In this document: positions 34,336 through 44,877 of the stretch, in pieces | How positions within the stretch are numbered: the stretch's first letter is position 1 | Layout: every line of letters starts with the position of its first letter | NCBI RefSeq assembly: GCF_000247695.1 | Contig: NW_004624801.1 | Coordinates: 6,666,584 to 6,730,583, forward strand | Origin: Heterocephalus glaber | Lineage: Eukaryota > Chordata > Mammalia > Rodentia > Bathyergidae | Length of the DNA: 64,000 nucleotides | Reading direction: 5' to 3' | Notes under the pieces: generated by a model | Seen by the model: only the letters and a program-made list of their open reading frames with translations | Database searches by the model: none | Told to the model about the DNA's origin: nothing | Translations under genes and position numbers: made by a program

Positions 34336-36007
34336 TCCTCCTCTCCAAGAGCTTGGCTCCTGCTCTGCTGGAGGGGCTGATTTGGGTTGGGTTCAAGGCT
34401 GCGCTGTAACCACGGAACCTGTACCCTGCCCCATTTCCTGGGCTGGTCCTCTCCTCGCCCCACCTCAGGGTGTTTAGACTCCTGCTCCAGCAGCCTGGGG
34501 ATCTTTAGAAACACACCTTTTCTCTACTTCCACCTGCCCAGTCCTGCTGGTGGGCCAATGGAGGGAGGGTCTGTGGATATGTTAAAGTATCTTCCTGCTG
34601 AGAGCCCACCTTCTTTCTCACTCACAGTCCTTGGGGGGCTCTGAGACCCTCCCTTTAACCCAGCCCTGGCTAAATGTCCACTGGAAACGGGAACTGGGCC
34701 TTGGAGGTGGGAGGGCGGTCTGCAGGAACCCCTTCCAGCAGGACTCCTGGTGCACCTCCCCAGGCACCGTGGCTGGAGGTTTTTGAATGCAGTGTTTTTC
34801 AATTCCTGCCAATGCTCCAGCCAACCACTTAGTGAAAATTGCCCATAAAAGTGAACTAGAATTACAGATGATAAACCTACGGTCCACTCTTTGGTCACTA
34901 ACCCCTCTGCTCTCCATGGGCAAGGAAGCCCAGGTTCTTGGAGATGAGAGCAAGGAAGCCACCTCAGTGAGGTCACCTTAAATGGAAACCATATCTTCTG
35001 GGCTGGAAGACCCTGGGCTTCTCATTAAGATCTCCAGGAAGGGGGCGTGGCGTCTCTGGGCCAGTCTCTCCCTCCTGCCCCATCCTCTGGGACCCCGTGC
35101 ATGGATGGCCCTCATGTCCAGCAGGCCTATTACCTGCAGCAGCACCCACACTCCACACAGGTGGACCCCCAGCCTCACGGCTCCTCATTCCCCACTGCCT
35201 CTGTCCACACATTTGGAGCAGTTCTTCCCAGGGCCCACCATACCAACCATTTGTTGATTCTTTCACTGATGCAACAGATATTTATCGGGCTGGGTCCTGT
35301 CTCCAGTCCCAGTCTTTCTAAGATGACCAGGCTGTGCCCTCAGGAGCCCCCAGTGGGAAGAAAGTGACTTGGTCACTCACTAGGTGTGTTCAGGTGAGGA
35401 CAAGGCAGAGAGAAAAGAGCGAGGGAGGGGAAGAGGGAGAGACACTTGGGGATCTGGGGAGGCTACAGGCAACCTTCTAGGTGGAGGAAACAGTTTCTGT
35501 GCAGGAGGGCGCCATGCCATGGAAACTGAAGGGTCAGCAGGCAGGGTGGTGACCAGGACTTTGAAATTTCTGCAACACCTGGTATCATATGTGACGGGAA
35601 GAGGAAGTGTCCATCTCCTTATTTTGGGTGGGTGCTGGCGACTGCTGCTCTGGTCCTAGCTTCCTCCCTCCACCCACTAATACCCCCGCCCTTCTGATTT
35701 GGTCCAACTTTGCCTTCACATGGAGTGAGTGCATGTGTGCCCCAGCACCCTGGGCTCTGCATCTGGGATCCAGGCCCCCCTAGGGGTGAAGGTAGCACAA
35801 TGGAACTAGGAGATGCATGCAGGGTTCTCAGCCCCACCCAGCCTGCTCCCCTGCTCATTCCATGTGTGCAGGGTCCTAACTACCTAGATATCACTGTAGT
35901 CCACCAAGCATCGTTGTGCTGTCTGACATTCCATGGGCCTGGGAGGCAGGAGAGCCCCTTGTGTGCCAGTGTGGGCCCTGGAGCCCAACTGTCTGGCTTT
36001 CCATCCC

Positions 36008-36065
36008 AACTCATCTTTCCTGGCTGTGTGATCCTGGTAAATTACTAAACCTCTCTAAAAGGGAA
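36008..36065 (-). mobile_element. MIR fragment
   Basis: 'ctggctgtgtgatcctggta' and 'aattactaaacctctct' match the antisense MIR core. Confidence 0.5.
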
Positions 36066-36601
36066 CAGGATGTGAGTGGGTCTGATCTCATACATGAAAT
36101 GAATTAATGAATTACATTGAAAGATCTGGAATGGTCCCTGTGTCCAAAATGTAGCCAAAAAGATGATGGCACCTGGATGGCCTTGGGGACATCCTCGGGG
36201 ACATCTCCTAGGAGAGAGCAGCTGCTTGCTGTTACTCATCTATCCTCAGGGGGCCTGGTGTCTAGAATGGAGGTCAGGAGTATGGTGGGAGGGGGCGTCA
36301 ACAAAAGGAAGCCCTGGGGACTGAGGGATGCACGTTGCCTGGAAACCAACCGGAACTGTGTGGGAAAGGCATCATTTCTCAGGGATGAGAGCAACTCCCA
36401 GACCCACCGACTATGGTTCATGGTTTTTACCAGACCACCTGGGAGGAGTGGCCACCTGCTTCCTCTTCCTCTGTTCTGCAAGGAATCATCTTTGTGTTCT
36501 TTTGTCTGTGGCTCTCAGCTGGTTGGGGAGTGAGGATGAGGGACTGGGACGTGTCCTCCCCCTGACACCTCTGGAGCTTCAGGACAAAAGTGAGGCCTCT
36601 T

Positions 36602-36686
36602 GGGGCCAGGGATTTAGCTCAGTGGTGCTGCCGCCTGCCTTGCAAGTGCAAGGTCCTGAGTTCGATCCCCGGTACCAAAAAAAAAA
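36602..36686 (+). mobile_element. ID-type SINE with perfect 16-bp TSD
   Basis: 'gggatttagctcagtgg' A box, 'gagttcgatccccggtacc' B box, A tail. The duplication aaaagtgaggcctctt is at 36586-36601 and 36683-36698. Cleanest young ID copy in the window. Confidence 0.96.
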
Positions 36687-38545
36687 GTGAGGCCTCTTTC
36701 TGGGCCATCAGTTTAACCAGGGGAGTTTGGGATGAGAAAAGCAGTGCTTCACACAGATAACAAGGGGATGTCCTGCAGGGTAGAAGGTAGAATGTGTTCC
36801 ACAGTTGGAAATGCCACCCAATATTTCGTGAAGTCTCCAGATTGTGGGAGCTGCTTCCTGGGAAAGCTCCAGACCCCGGGGGTCTGTGCTCATTCTCCTT
36901 TGCTTTCTGGGCCTTTCAACAGAAAAGCTTAAGAGGCATCACTGGCTGAGAAGTGCTGGTTCTGAGAGTCCCGTGGGGAGGTGCGTCAGGCTGGGAAAGG
37001 CAGCACAGGAGGGTGGCTGGCTGAGGCAGGGGCTGTGGCCATTGGTCAGAGCATGGACTCGAAACGAAGCAGAGCTGCTTCTCACCGGGTGGGGAGGTCG
37101 GTGTGGAGCAGCTCAGAGGGGCGGGTGCCCCAGGCTGGTGGGGGCAGGCGCAGAGGGTCCGTCTTCTTTCCTCTTCTCTGCTGGGCATAAAAAGAGCCCA
37201 CAGGCCGGGATCCCATGTGAGCAGCTTCCCCCATGCCTTTCCATCTGACCCCGTTGGGTGGTGACCATAGACATCACCGAAAAGGCGCCGCTTTGGACAG
37301 TGTGTTCAGGGGACAGTGTGCACCGTCCCGCTCCCAGCTCCTGTGCTGAGCATGCGCAGACACGGCTGGACCGCCCAGCCGGTACTTTTCCACCTGGCTT
37401 GGATGATGTCGGGGAGCCCGAGACATAACTCAGGCAACTGATCAGTCATGGTCATTTGCCATGATTGAATCGGTGTCCTCATGGCCTGGGTTTGCCCATC
37501 GCGAGGATCTGGGGGAGGGGGCTCACCAGGAGACCCTCAGAGTCTCTTCCAACCAGAATCCGAAGGTGGTGGCCATGGTCAAAGGCAGCGGTGGACTCAT
37601 CAGACCCACTCGGAGATGCTCTAGCCGTCCAGAGAGTCCGGGACGGGGCTCCGGGGTCCCTCCCTGTGGCGCTCTGCCTGTCCCTGCAATGGACCAGGAC
37701 AGCCCAGCAATGCCTCCTCACTGCTGTCTGCACAGTCTGTTCCCTTCTCTGTCTCTGTCCTGGGCCACATGCTCTTCATTTGACGCTGTGCTCCTGGGGG
37801 AGGGGGTGTCCCATGTCTCACTGGGGCACAGGGCCTGCCACCCCACATACCCGCAAGTAATAGCTGTTAAACAGAGGAATGGGAAGACCCCATGGGGAGG
37901 GCAGGCCTTGGGCACAGGCTCAGGACTCCTTGTGAGACCCTGGGCTTCCGCCTCTGGCCGGGGGGGGGGGCCACTCTTGCTGGGCTCGGAGGCTCAGTAC
38001 AGACTTGCTGAATGCGTGGCTTTGACTGTGACCAAATGCCTCATCACCCCCGAAGGGGAAAACTGGGGCTGTGGCATTTACTTATCAGGGGCCTCTGCAG
38101 AAGGGGCTGGTTTTATGGGTGGGGGGTGATGTTGGAGCAAAGTCGTTCAGACTGGCAAGTGTAGTTGGCAGGACAGGGTGCCTGGAGCCCTTTTCCTGGA
38201 GGCGACTGAGCCTGTGGTGATTCTACAGGAAGCCGTGAGGCTGGGCCTTGCCCTTCTGCCTCTGATGAGGAGGTGACCCAGGGCTCCTGCCAGGCAGCAG
38301 AGGGCACCACCCCAGTCTGGATGAGCAGCAGCCCCTGGGTCACCTGAGGCAGCCCTGTCCAGGATGAAAGCAGGCATGTAAGTGACCTGGCAGGCAGGAA
38401 CAGGCAGGCCTCCGGTCCCAGAGGGCTTGGAGGCCACACAGTATGGCTGGAGGCCTTGGGAGCCCTGCCAGCAGGGCAAGACAACTTTCTGAGACAGGAA
38501 TTTTGGGACCATTGGGTCCAAACTAACACTGAAGGTACACCAGTG

Positions 38546-38950
38546 TATTAGTCACTTTCCCATTGCTAGGACAAAATACCACCCAGGTACCTGTAACTCA
38601 AAAGAGGAGAAGTTCATGGTTTCATGGCTCATGGTTTCAGAGGGTTCAATCCATGGCTGGCTGGCTCCAAGGCAATATGGCATGGTGAGGGGCCTGGCAG
38701 AGGAGAGCTGCTCAACACATTGCAGCCAGGAAGCAGAAGGAGGAAGGAGGAGCTGGGGACCTTTTGGGTCATGCTTCTAGTTATCCATCTCCTCCAACCA
38801 GGCCTCACTTTCAAACAGATTCAACTATGAACTCATCAATGGATGAATCAACTGATGAATATAGTACCCCCTTGATCCAATCACTTTCGAAAAGCCCCAC
38901 TTCTGAACACATGGGACTTTGGGGGGTGCACTATAGATCAAAACCATAAC
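38546..38950 (-). mobile_element. MaLR (MST/THE-type) solo LTR, antisense
   Basis: Starts 'tgtattagtcactttccc', has 'gctaggacaaaataccaccc', 'aaaagccccacttctgaac' and ends 'gatcaaaaccataaca'. TG and CA borders are visible in antisense. Better preserved than the MLT1 copies. Confidence 0.8.
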
Positions 38951-39305
38951 AGCTGAGGACCAGCCAGTATAAGTTAAAGGCTCCCAAGGGCTCCCTTCTG
39001 GGCAGATCCAGCCCTGCAGGAGGAGCACATCGAGGCAATTACAAAAGGAGCCCCTTTTGCCTATAGTCCAGGCCAAGAGCACAGCGTGGCAGGCTAGCCT
39101 GGAATGAATCCCAGTCCCCTTTCCCTCTGGTTGGATTTCTTTGTTCAGTGAAAAACCTGTACCATTATACATAGCTATCCTGTTCACTCCCTTTCCAACT
39201 ACCCTTTTCACCCTGGGTGATAAGAACTGGGGTGAGCTCCAGACCCCACCCCAGCTCAGGGAAGGTGGATTTCTTGGGGCTCAGACTGAAAGGCTCTTCT
39301 CTCAG

Positions 39306-39437
39306 TAACTTAGGGGTGCCGCCAGGCCGGGGGAACTGCCCACTCACCATGCCTCTGCCTTTCGACCTCATCTACACTGACTACCATGGCCTGCAGCAGA
39401 TGAAGCAGCACATGGGACTCTCCTTCAAGAAGTACCG
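39306..39437 (+). CDS. MGAT5B: MGAT5B coding exon, residues about 344-388
   Basis: Acceptor gctcttctctcag; donor TACCG|GTGAGT. Begins with the last base of Ser344 and ends two bases into Arg388. Encodes NLGVPPGRGNCPLTMPLPFD, then LIYTDYHGLQQMKQHMGLSF. The Cys in GRGNC is conserved. It is part of the catalytic GT18 fold. Confidence 0.98.
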
Positions 39438-39774
39438 GTGAGTGGGTATGGGAGGGCCGAGGTGTGGAACAGGATCCTGGACCCGCAGGCCAGTGCGGAA
39501 CCCCCTTCCCACACCCTGCCCCATGTCCAGGGCCCCAGGATGGAGAAGGGCATTGTCTCTGTTCTGCTGCCTCTGTCTCCTTACTATGTTCCATCTTCAC
39601 CCAGGAGAGTCACCCCCTTTGTCCCTCTGCTTTGTCCCTCAAGGCTGGGGCTGGGGGTCAAGGGTAACCTGCAAGGAGGGGTCAGAGCAGTGGCAAGAGG
39701 AACTGGTGAGCCCGAGGGTGGAGGAGTGGGTCTGGGGCCAGGCAGGTGCCACCTCTCTCTGTCTCTGCAGCCGG

Positions 39775-39910
39775 GATGCAGGGTTTAATTCAGCGCAGGG
39801 AGCCCTGCTATTTATTACATTTGCTCCAGTCCCGTTGACTGGCGCACATGATTTTATTAGGGAAAGAAAAAGTGACAGGCAGTGTTATTACTTTTATTAT
39901 TAATGCGAGT
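39775..39910. promoter_or_regulatory. Candidate conserved non-coding element
   Basis: Unique AT-rich block ('gctatttattacatttgctc', 'atgattttattagggaaag', 'ttacttttattattaatgcg') with retained CpGs, about 340 bp after an exon. No repeat match seen. Function inferred. Confidence 0.3.
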
Positions 39911-40367
39911 TCTCTATGCACCCGGCGCTCTCCTCCCCGGCCCCTTCTCCGAGGGAATATTGCCAACCTCAGCATTCTGCTGCGGATTCTGGATCACCAG
40001 GAAGGAGCCAGGGCTAGAAGCTTCTGGTGGGGGTGTCGTCTGCATTTTAGTGCTCCTCTTCAGGGGGACACTTCCAGGGTGGGAAGAGCAGTGGAGAGGT
40101 CCTGGGGCTGTGGTGTCAGAGCAGATCTGGCCTTGGGGTTGGCTGATCCCTTGGGCTTTGAATTTGAAGCCTCTCTGACAGGCAGAGCTCTGCCCACCCC
40201 GGAAGCAAACTTCCTGGAGTCTCAGGGCATTGCAGTCTCAAACACGGCCACTCATGCCTGGGACCCACGGGTGGTTGCTCCCCACCCAGAAAAATGCAAA
40301 TCCCAAATCCTACAGGTGACCTGGGGGCAGTGGGGACCCGCATCCCCGGCCCATCCCCAGTAACAGC

Positions 40368-40495
40368 TTCTGAGCTCCCACTGTGGACCAGGGTCAGGAG
40401 CTGCCAACAGCCCTGAGATAGGTGGGGAAGCTGATGCAGAGAGGTTAAGGAATTGTCTGAGGTCACACAGCTCCCCAAGCCCTAGCCACGCATGC
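40368..40495 (+). mobile_element. MIR relic
   Basis: 'gctcccactgtggaccaggg', 'gatgcagagaggttaagga' and 'gtctgaggtcacacagctcc' match the lower MIR half. Confidence 0.6.
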
Positions 40496-40614
40496 ACGCT
40501 AGGCACTACCCTGACCCAGCCACCTGCCGGGTACAGCGCCCCCAGCTGGGCGCCTCCAGTCCAGGGACACACAGAGGTGTGACCCTGGTTCTGGGTCCCT
40601 GGGGGTGGGGGTAG

Positions 40615-40748
40615 GTGCCGAATCCGGGTCATTGACACCTTCGGGACGGAACCTGCATATAACCACGAGGAGTACGCCACGTTGCACGGCTACCGGACCA
40701 ACTGGGGGTACTGGAACCTCAACCCCAAGCAGTTCATGACCATGTTCC
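40615..40748 (+). CDS. MGAT5B: MGAT5B coding exon, residues about 388-433
   Basis: Acceptor gggggtgggggtag (no pyrimidine tract); donor TTCC|GTGAGT. Starts with the last base of Arg388 and ends one base into a Pro codon. Encodes CRIRVIDTFGTEPAYNHEEY, then ATLHGYRTNWGYWNLNPKQF and MTMF. DSFGTEP/DTFGTEP and WNLNPQQF/WNLNPKQF are shared with MGAT5, so this is core catalytic sequence. The frame and identity leave no other acceptor nearby that would preserve the protein. Confidence 0.97.
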
Positions 40749-40764
40749 GTGAGTGCCAGGGCGT

Positions 40765-40815
40765 GGGGGCGTGGCGTGGCGGGGCGGGGGCGGGGCCTCT
40801 GGCCGGGCGCTCGCC
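40765..40815 (+). promoter_or_regulatory. GC-box and CpG cluster just after an exon
   Basis: Within about 50 bp are several GGGGCG/GGGCGTGG boxes ('cgtggcggggcgggggcgg', 'ggccgggcgctcgcc') with about ten CpGs. Could bind SP/KLF factors or form G-quadruplex. Role unknown. Confidence 0.3.
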
Positions 40816-41004
40816 AGGAGGGAGCCTGGGGCCTCAGAGAGGGCTGGAAACTTCTCCTGCGGGGCAGGGGAGCAGGAAACCTGCTACAAGCTGAGGGAGC
40901 AGATGTGTTCGGGTGGATGTGCAAAGAAACTGAAAGGTTCTGGGAATGCAGGAGGCTGAAAGTTAGAAGCTGGAGGAGAGCAAGCTCTTGCCTTTTCTGT
41001 TTTC

Positions 41005-41180
41005 CTTCCCAATACTAGAGATTCAACCCAGGGCCTTTCCACTGACCTACAGCCCCTTTTCTAGTTTTAATTTTGAAACAAGGTCTCATTGAGTTGCCCA
41101 GGCTGGGCTCCAATTTGTGATCCTCCTGCCCCAGCCTCCCAGAGTGCTGGGGTTCTAGACGTAGGCCAAGACTGCTGGCT
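41005..41180 (-). mobile_element. B1-dID dimeric SINE
   Basis: Reverse dID half ('atactagagattcaaccc', 'ccactgacctacagcccc') then B1 half ('gttgcccaggctgggctc', 'agtgctggggttctagac'). Confidence 0.85.
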
Positions 41181-41626
41181 TCACTATTTCCGATGGGATC
41201 CTAAGTAGGAATTCACACGGACTGACCCTGTTAGGTGCTGTGGGCTGAAAATAATTGAACCTTTCCCGGCAACTCCGGGAGTTCTCCGGCTCTGGTGCAG
41301 GGCCTGCCCTTGGGGCCCGGTTGTGTGGAGCCGAGTCCCCTCTGTCCCGCCCGGTCTGCCATGTAGCCTGGCTCTTGCTGGGAGTGTGTCAGCTGTCACT
41401 TTTAATTGTTGTCAGTTCTGCCGCTTCCAGTGGCATCTTGCACGTCTAATTTGCTGCTCTTTGAAGGCTGTGGGCTAGAAAGCCAGATAAGCACACTTGT
41501 TAGGACTGTATCTAAATTAAGAGCAAAACGGATTCCAGGCAAAGTCCTGAGGGGCTCACCGGTGAGTACAGTGAATGATCTTTATTCACCCTGTCAAATT
41601 TGCCGTCTCTTTTGAGTGCTCATCTT

Positions 41627-41638
41627 TGCGCATGCGCA
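41627..41638 (+). promoter_or_regulatory. Perfect NRF1 palindrome
   Basis: TGCGCATGCGCA is a full consensus NRF1 site with three CpGs. It lies at the end of a unique intronic block (41400-41640), not in a promoter that I can recognise. NRF1 is methylation-sensitive, so retention of CpG here is notable. Confidence 0.5.
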
Positions 41639-41754
41639 TCTTGTTCTCCAGGCTCTAGGCTGCCTAGGGAAAGGGTGTGATTTCTGAAGAAATGAGTAAT
41701 GGCTCATTGGCTCCCAGAGGGTGGGATGGTGGAAGGTTGCATGGAGTCCAGAGG

Positions 41755-41820
41755 AGGAAACAGGTCTGGAGAGGCAGAGGGACTTGCTTGAGGTCACACA
41801 GCTCTGTGGGCACCAGACTC
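41755..41820 (+). mobile_element. MIR fragment
   Basis: 'gaggcagagggacttgcttg' and 'aggtcacacagctctgtggg' match the MIR 3' core. Confidence 0.5.
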
Positions 41821-42669
41821 TCCTCGGTGCCCTGCTGTGGAAAGAGTGTTTGCACTTGGTCTTAGCCAGAAGGCTGAGAAGCGCTGGAAAGAGTGGTTTG
41901 CGTAGGGCAGGTCCCGGGGAACAGACTTCTGGGAGGAAAGGAAGTGTGGGCGAGGGGGTGGAGATGCCCCAGGAGATGCTAAGGGGAAGAGCTGCAGAGC
42001 TGGAGTCTGCTAAGAAAGGAAGCAGCCAGAACTGGTGAGAGGATCCTGGGGGATCAGGGATCAAGGAGTGAGGTGTTTAGGGAACGTCCTGGAGTTTACA
42101 TTTGGGATCCATTGTGGGTTCTTGAGCTAGAGCATGCCGTGGAGAAAATATTTTACTGAGGTGTATTAAACCAGCAGGTTATAGATGGCCCAAGGGGATG
42201 GTAGAGAATGGGGAAGTAGAAGATAGGTTAAGAGGACTCTGCAGTAACCTACACTGAGAAAATGCGGGGTTGTTCCAGGGTAGAGCCCACTGGATGGGGG
42301 GTTCCAGATTTGGCAGACTTCTACTCATCCTGCAAAGCCCCAAGTCCAGTGTCTCTTCTTTTTACTCTTGGTTTCACTGGTCCCCCTCATCACCTATTCC
42401 AGGCAAAATCTATTGACTCCTAACTTTTATCCTTATAATTTTAAAACTGAACTCTACAGAGCATATATTGAAGTGTGGTAGTTATTTGCTTATACATTTA
42501 TTTCCCCTGACAGATTATGAACCACTTTAAGGAGGAGGTATTAATTAATTGATCTTATTCTTTCTAGAGTTCTTATGTAGGTCCTTAGAGAATGTGAATT
42601 GATTGAAGAAATTGAAGAAAGAGGGGACAAAAAGGAGGAGAGAGGTTCACCAGTTCAAAAGACTCCCAG

Positions 42670-42812
42670 TCAGGCCAGACATGGCCGCACACACCTGTAA
42701 TCCCAGCACTCAGGAGGCTGAGGCAGGAGGATTGCCATGAGTTCAAGGCCAGCCTGAACTACTTACCAAGACCCTGTATCAAAAAAAAACAAAACAAAAA
42801 AAAAACCCCACA
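42670..42812 (+). mobile_element. B1 SINE
   Basis: 'cacacacctgtaatcccagc', 'gaggctgaggcaggaggatt', 'gttcaaggccagcctgaac' and a mixed A/C tail. Monomeric, without a dID half. Confidence 0.9.
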
Positions 42813-44084
42813 ACAACAAAACTCCAGCCTGAGAGGATCTTCTACCTCAGTTCTCTCCCATCTGGCTGGTTGTCTGTCCCAGCACACCGACTGGGGTGCC
42901 TGCTTCTTGGGCCTTACCCTGGCCCTGCTTTGCTGAATGTCCCTGCTATTTTCATCCTTCATGGTCCTTCCCTGTCCCACTCCCACCACTTGTGCTGTGT
43001 TCTGAACCTGTCCTTTCTGGTGGCTCTAGAGGAGAGGTGGTTTTGTTCTGCAGTCAGCAAAGGTCAGATTTTCAGACCCAGGAATCTGGGGCTCTCCAGT
43101 CACTGACCGGAAGCCCACTCCTCTGTAAAATGCCCTGATGTTAGTCAGGCCTCTTCATGCGCCCATGGGGTGGGGAGCCGGAGAGACACCATACAAAGCC
43201 TCCGTATTTGGTGAACATGGATGCCTCGATTTGAGAAAAGTTGAGATGTGGGAATGTGCATCTGAAATGGAGAAATCAAGAGTGTGCTTTTGACCTCCCC
43301 ACTGGCCTGAGCTCTTCCACCTAGGGACAGCAGATTACATTTAATTCATCCACAACATGGCATTCAAGGTCCTAGCCCACGGGAGGGAGGGATCTGTGCC
43401 TTGTAATGCATGGCCCTCACTCCTTGGCCTGGGGGTGGGGTTCTGGGGACCCCAGGGAAGTCTGATTTGGAAGTCCCAGTGAGCTCTCTGCTTTAACAGA
43501 GACACAGTGTGCGGGGCATAAGGGAGGGCTGAGAGACCACAGAGAGGCTTCTGGGAAGAGACCACAGGGCAGTGGGACCCTGACACTGAAAGGATTCTGT
43601 CATCCGAGAGCAGGGAGGAGGGCCGTGCAGGCAAGTGCAAGAGTTCAGAGGTAGGAAAATGGAGCATCCACGTGGCACTCATGCTGTCATCCATGGGACT
43701 TATATTCCGACGATAATAAATGCACAAATGAATATGTAATATAACATCTGGTCAGAAAGTGTTGTGCTAAAAATAAAGCAGGGTAGGGGGACAGGGAGCA
43801 AACAGACAGATTGGCCCTCCCCAGCAGGGCCACTCGAGCACAGAGTATCTGGAGAGGGGGGATGAGCAGAGCCAGAGACTCTTGGGGGGCTGTGGACTGT
43901 GGGGTTTGTGCAGAGGAGGGAGCTAAAAGGACCCAGAATGGAAGGATGGCTCTAGAAGAAAGACTGAAAGGACACCGCAGATGCAGGAGGCAGCTGTCCC
44001 AGTGGCCAGGCCAGAGGTGGGCGTTGCCTGGCTGGTGGCAGGGATGCAGGGGAGGAAGTCCCATCTGGAATGATCGTGTGGAGC

Positions 44085-44145
44085 AGAGTCCTGGCTGGGT
44101 CACTGGTGGCCCTGGACCTCAGTTTCCTCATCTGAAAATGGTCTT
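44085..44145 (-). mobile_element. MIR fragment
   Basis: 'ctggctgggtcactggtgg' and 'ctcagtttcctcatctgaaa' match the antisense MIR core. Confidence 0.5.
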
Positions 44146-44344
44146 AGGTCTCTGCTCCATGCTTTGTGACAGTGTCTGGAAGGAGGTGCCCAGGCTAGGG
44201 CAGAGATGTGCCCGCCAGACCCCTACTTCCCGCCCCTTCCTCACCTTGCCCAATGAGGACCCTTGAGCAGGGCCAGCCCAGGGAGACTTGGGCGAGTCCT
44301 TGGCTGTTTGCTAACCCCCTTCCCTCCGCGTGGTCGCGCTGCAG

Positions 44345-44475
44345 CTCACACCCCGGATAACTCCTTCATGGGCTTCGTGTCTGAGGAGCTCAACGAGACG
44401 GAGAAGCAGCTCATCAAAGGCGGCAAGGCCAGCAACATGGCCGTAGTGTACGGCAAGGAGACGAGTATCTGGAAG
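44345..44475 (+). CDS. MGAT5B: MGAT5B coding exon, residues about 433-476
   Basis: Acceptor tggtcgcgctgcag; donor TGGAAG|GTGAGC. Two leading bases finish Pro433. Encodes HTPDNSFMGFVSEELNETEK, then QLIKGGKASNMAVVYGK and ETSIWK. PHTPDNSF is shared with MGAT5; NET is a glycosylation sequon. Read-through into the intron stays open for 86 more codons to a stop at 44734. Confidence 0.98.
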
Positions 44476-44489
44476 GTGAGCGTGCGCAC

Positions 44490-44670
44490 AACCACCCAAC
44501 CACCATCGAGCTGGCCGCGCCCACTGCTGAGCAGCTACGCCCATGCCGGTATTGGTGACGCCCCTGCAGTCCAGGTCACGACCACATTTATTGACCACTC
44601 CTATGTCAGCAATGCCACGCCCAATGCAATGAGGGCCACGCCCATACTGGCTCTGGCCACGCCCACCATC
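44490..44670 (+). promoter_or_regulatory. Cluster of (C)CACGCCC/GCGCCC motifs
   Basis: Six copies of an ACGCCC or GCGCCC core (ccgcgcccac, ctacgcccatg, tgacgcccctg and three gccacgccca) occur within about 170 bp. CCACGCCC is the KLF/SP binding core. Some of the spacing suggests a degenerate tandem repeat. Binding is inference. Confidence 0.4.
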
Positions 44671-44871
44671 GTGCAGGACTTCCCCCTGGCTGCGCTAGCT
44701 GTGCTTGAAGGACCAGGCACTGGTTCCCTGCACTGAGTACCTGGCAACTCCTCGTAGACCTCAGCTCCCATCCACCACCGCCAGCGCTAGATGGAAAACG
44801 TCTCCCTCTAAATGGCTCAGGACTAAAAGTCCCTGACAGCTTGTCCCCTGGTCTGCCCCCAGGTGGTTTGC

Positions 44872-44877
44872 AATAAA
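44872..44877 (+). terminator. MGAT5B: Possible intronic poly(A) signal
   Basis: Exact AATAAA about 400 bp after the exon 44345-44475 and 136 bp after the in-frame read-through stop. If used with intron retention it would give a short MGAT5B form lacking the second half of the catalytic domain. Confidence 0.3.

Larger units (their letters stand above)
23697..39305 (+). other. MGAT5B: Intron, 15.6 kb (largest in the window)
   Basis: No coding exon seen. The left part (24285-25790) is an L1 relic with two SINE insertions. 27640-28080 looks LTR-like but I cannot name it. A CA-rich tract lies at 28296-28445. ID elements lie at 29046, 31165, 32968 and 36602, and MaLR LTRs at 29700, 31890 and 38546. 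30450-30850 is a unique AT-rich block. The stretches 25800-27640, 33060-34130, 34340-36000 and 36700-38540 are unique DNA in which nothing further could be supported. Confidence 0.85.
39438..40614 (+). other. MGAT5B: Intron, 1.18 kb, with an atypical 3' splice site
   Basis: Holds an AT-rich unique block at about 39775-39910 and a MIR relic (40368-40495). Its last bases are GGGGGTGGGGGTAG rather than a pyrimidine tract, yet the reading frame requires this junction. Confidence 0.85.
40749..44344 (+). other. MGAT5B: Intron, 3.6 kb
   Basis: Starts with a GC-box-rich stretch (40765-40815). Contains a B1-dID (41005-41180), a unique block with a perfect NRF1 palindrome (41400-41640), MIR pieces, and a B1 (42670-42812). 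42000-42670 and 42820-44080 are otherwise plain; part of 42060-42260 may be an ancient repeat I cannot name. Confidence 0.85.

Noticed and set aside
37461..38129. Plus-strand frame of 222 codons in the large intron
   Set aside because: No recognisable domain, and its composition is like translated GC-rich intron. Not supported as a gene.
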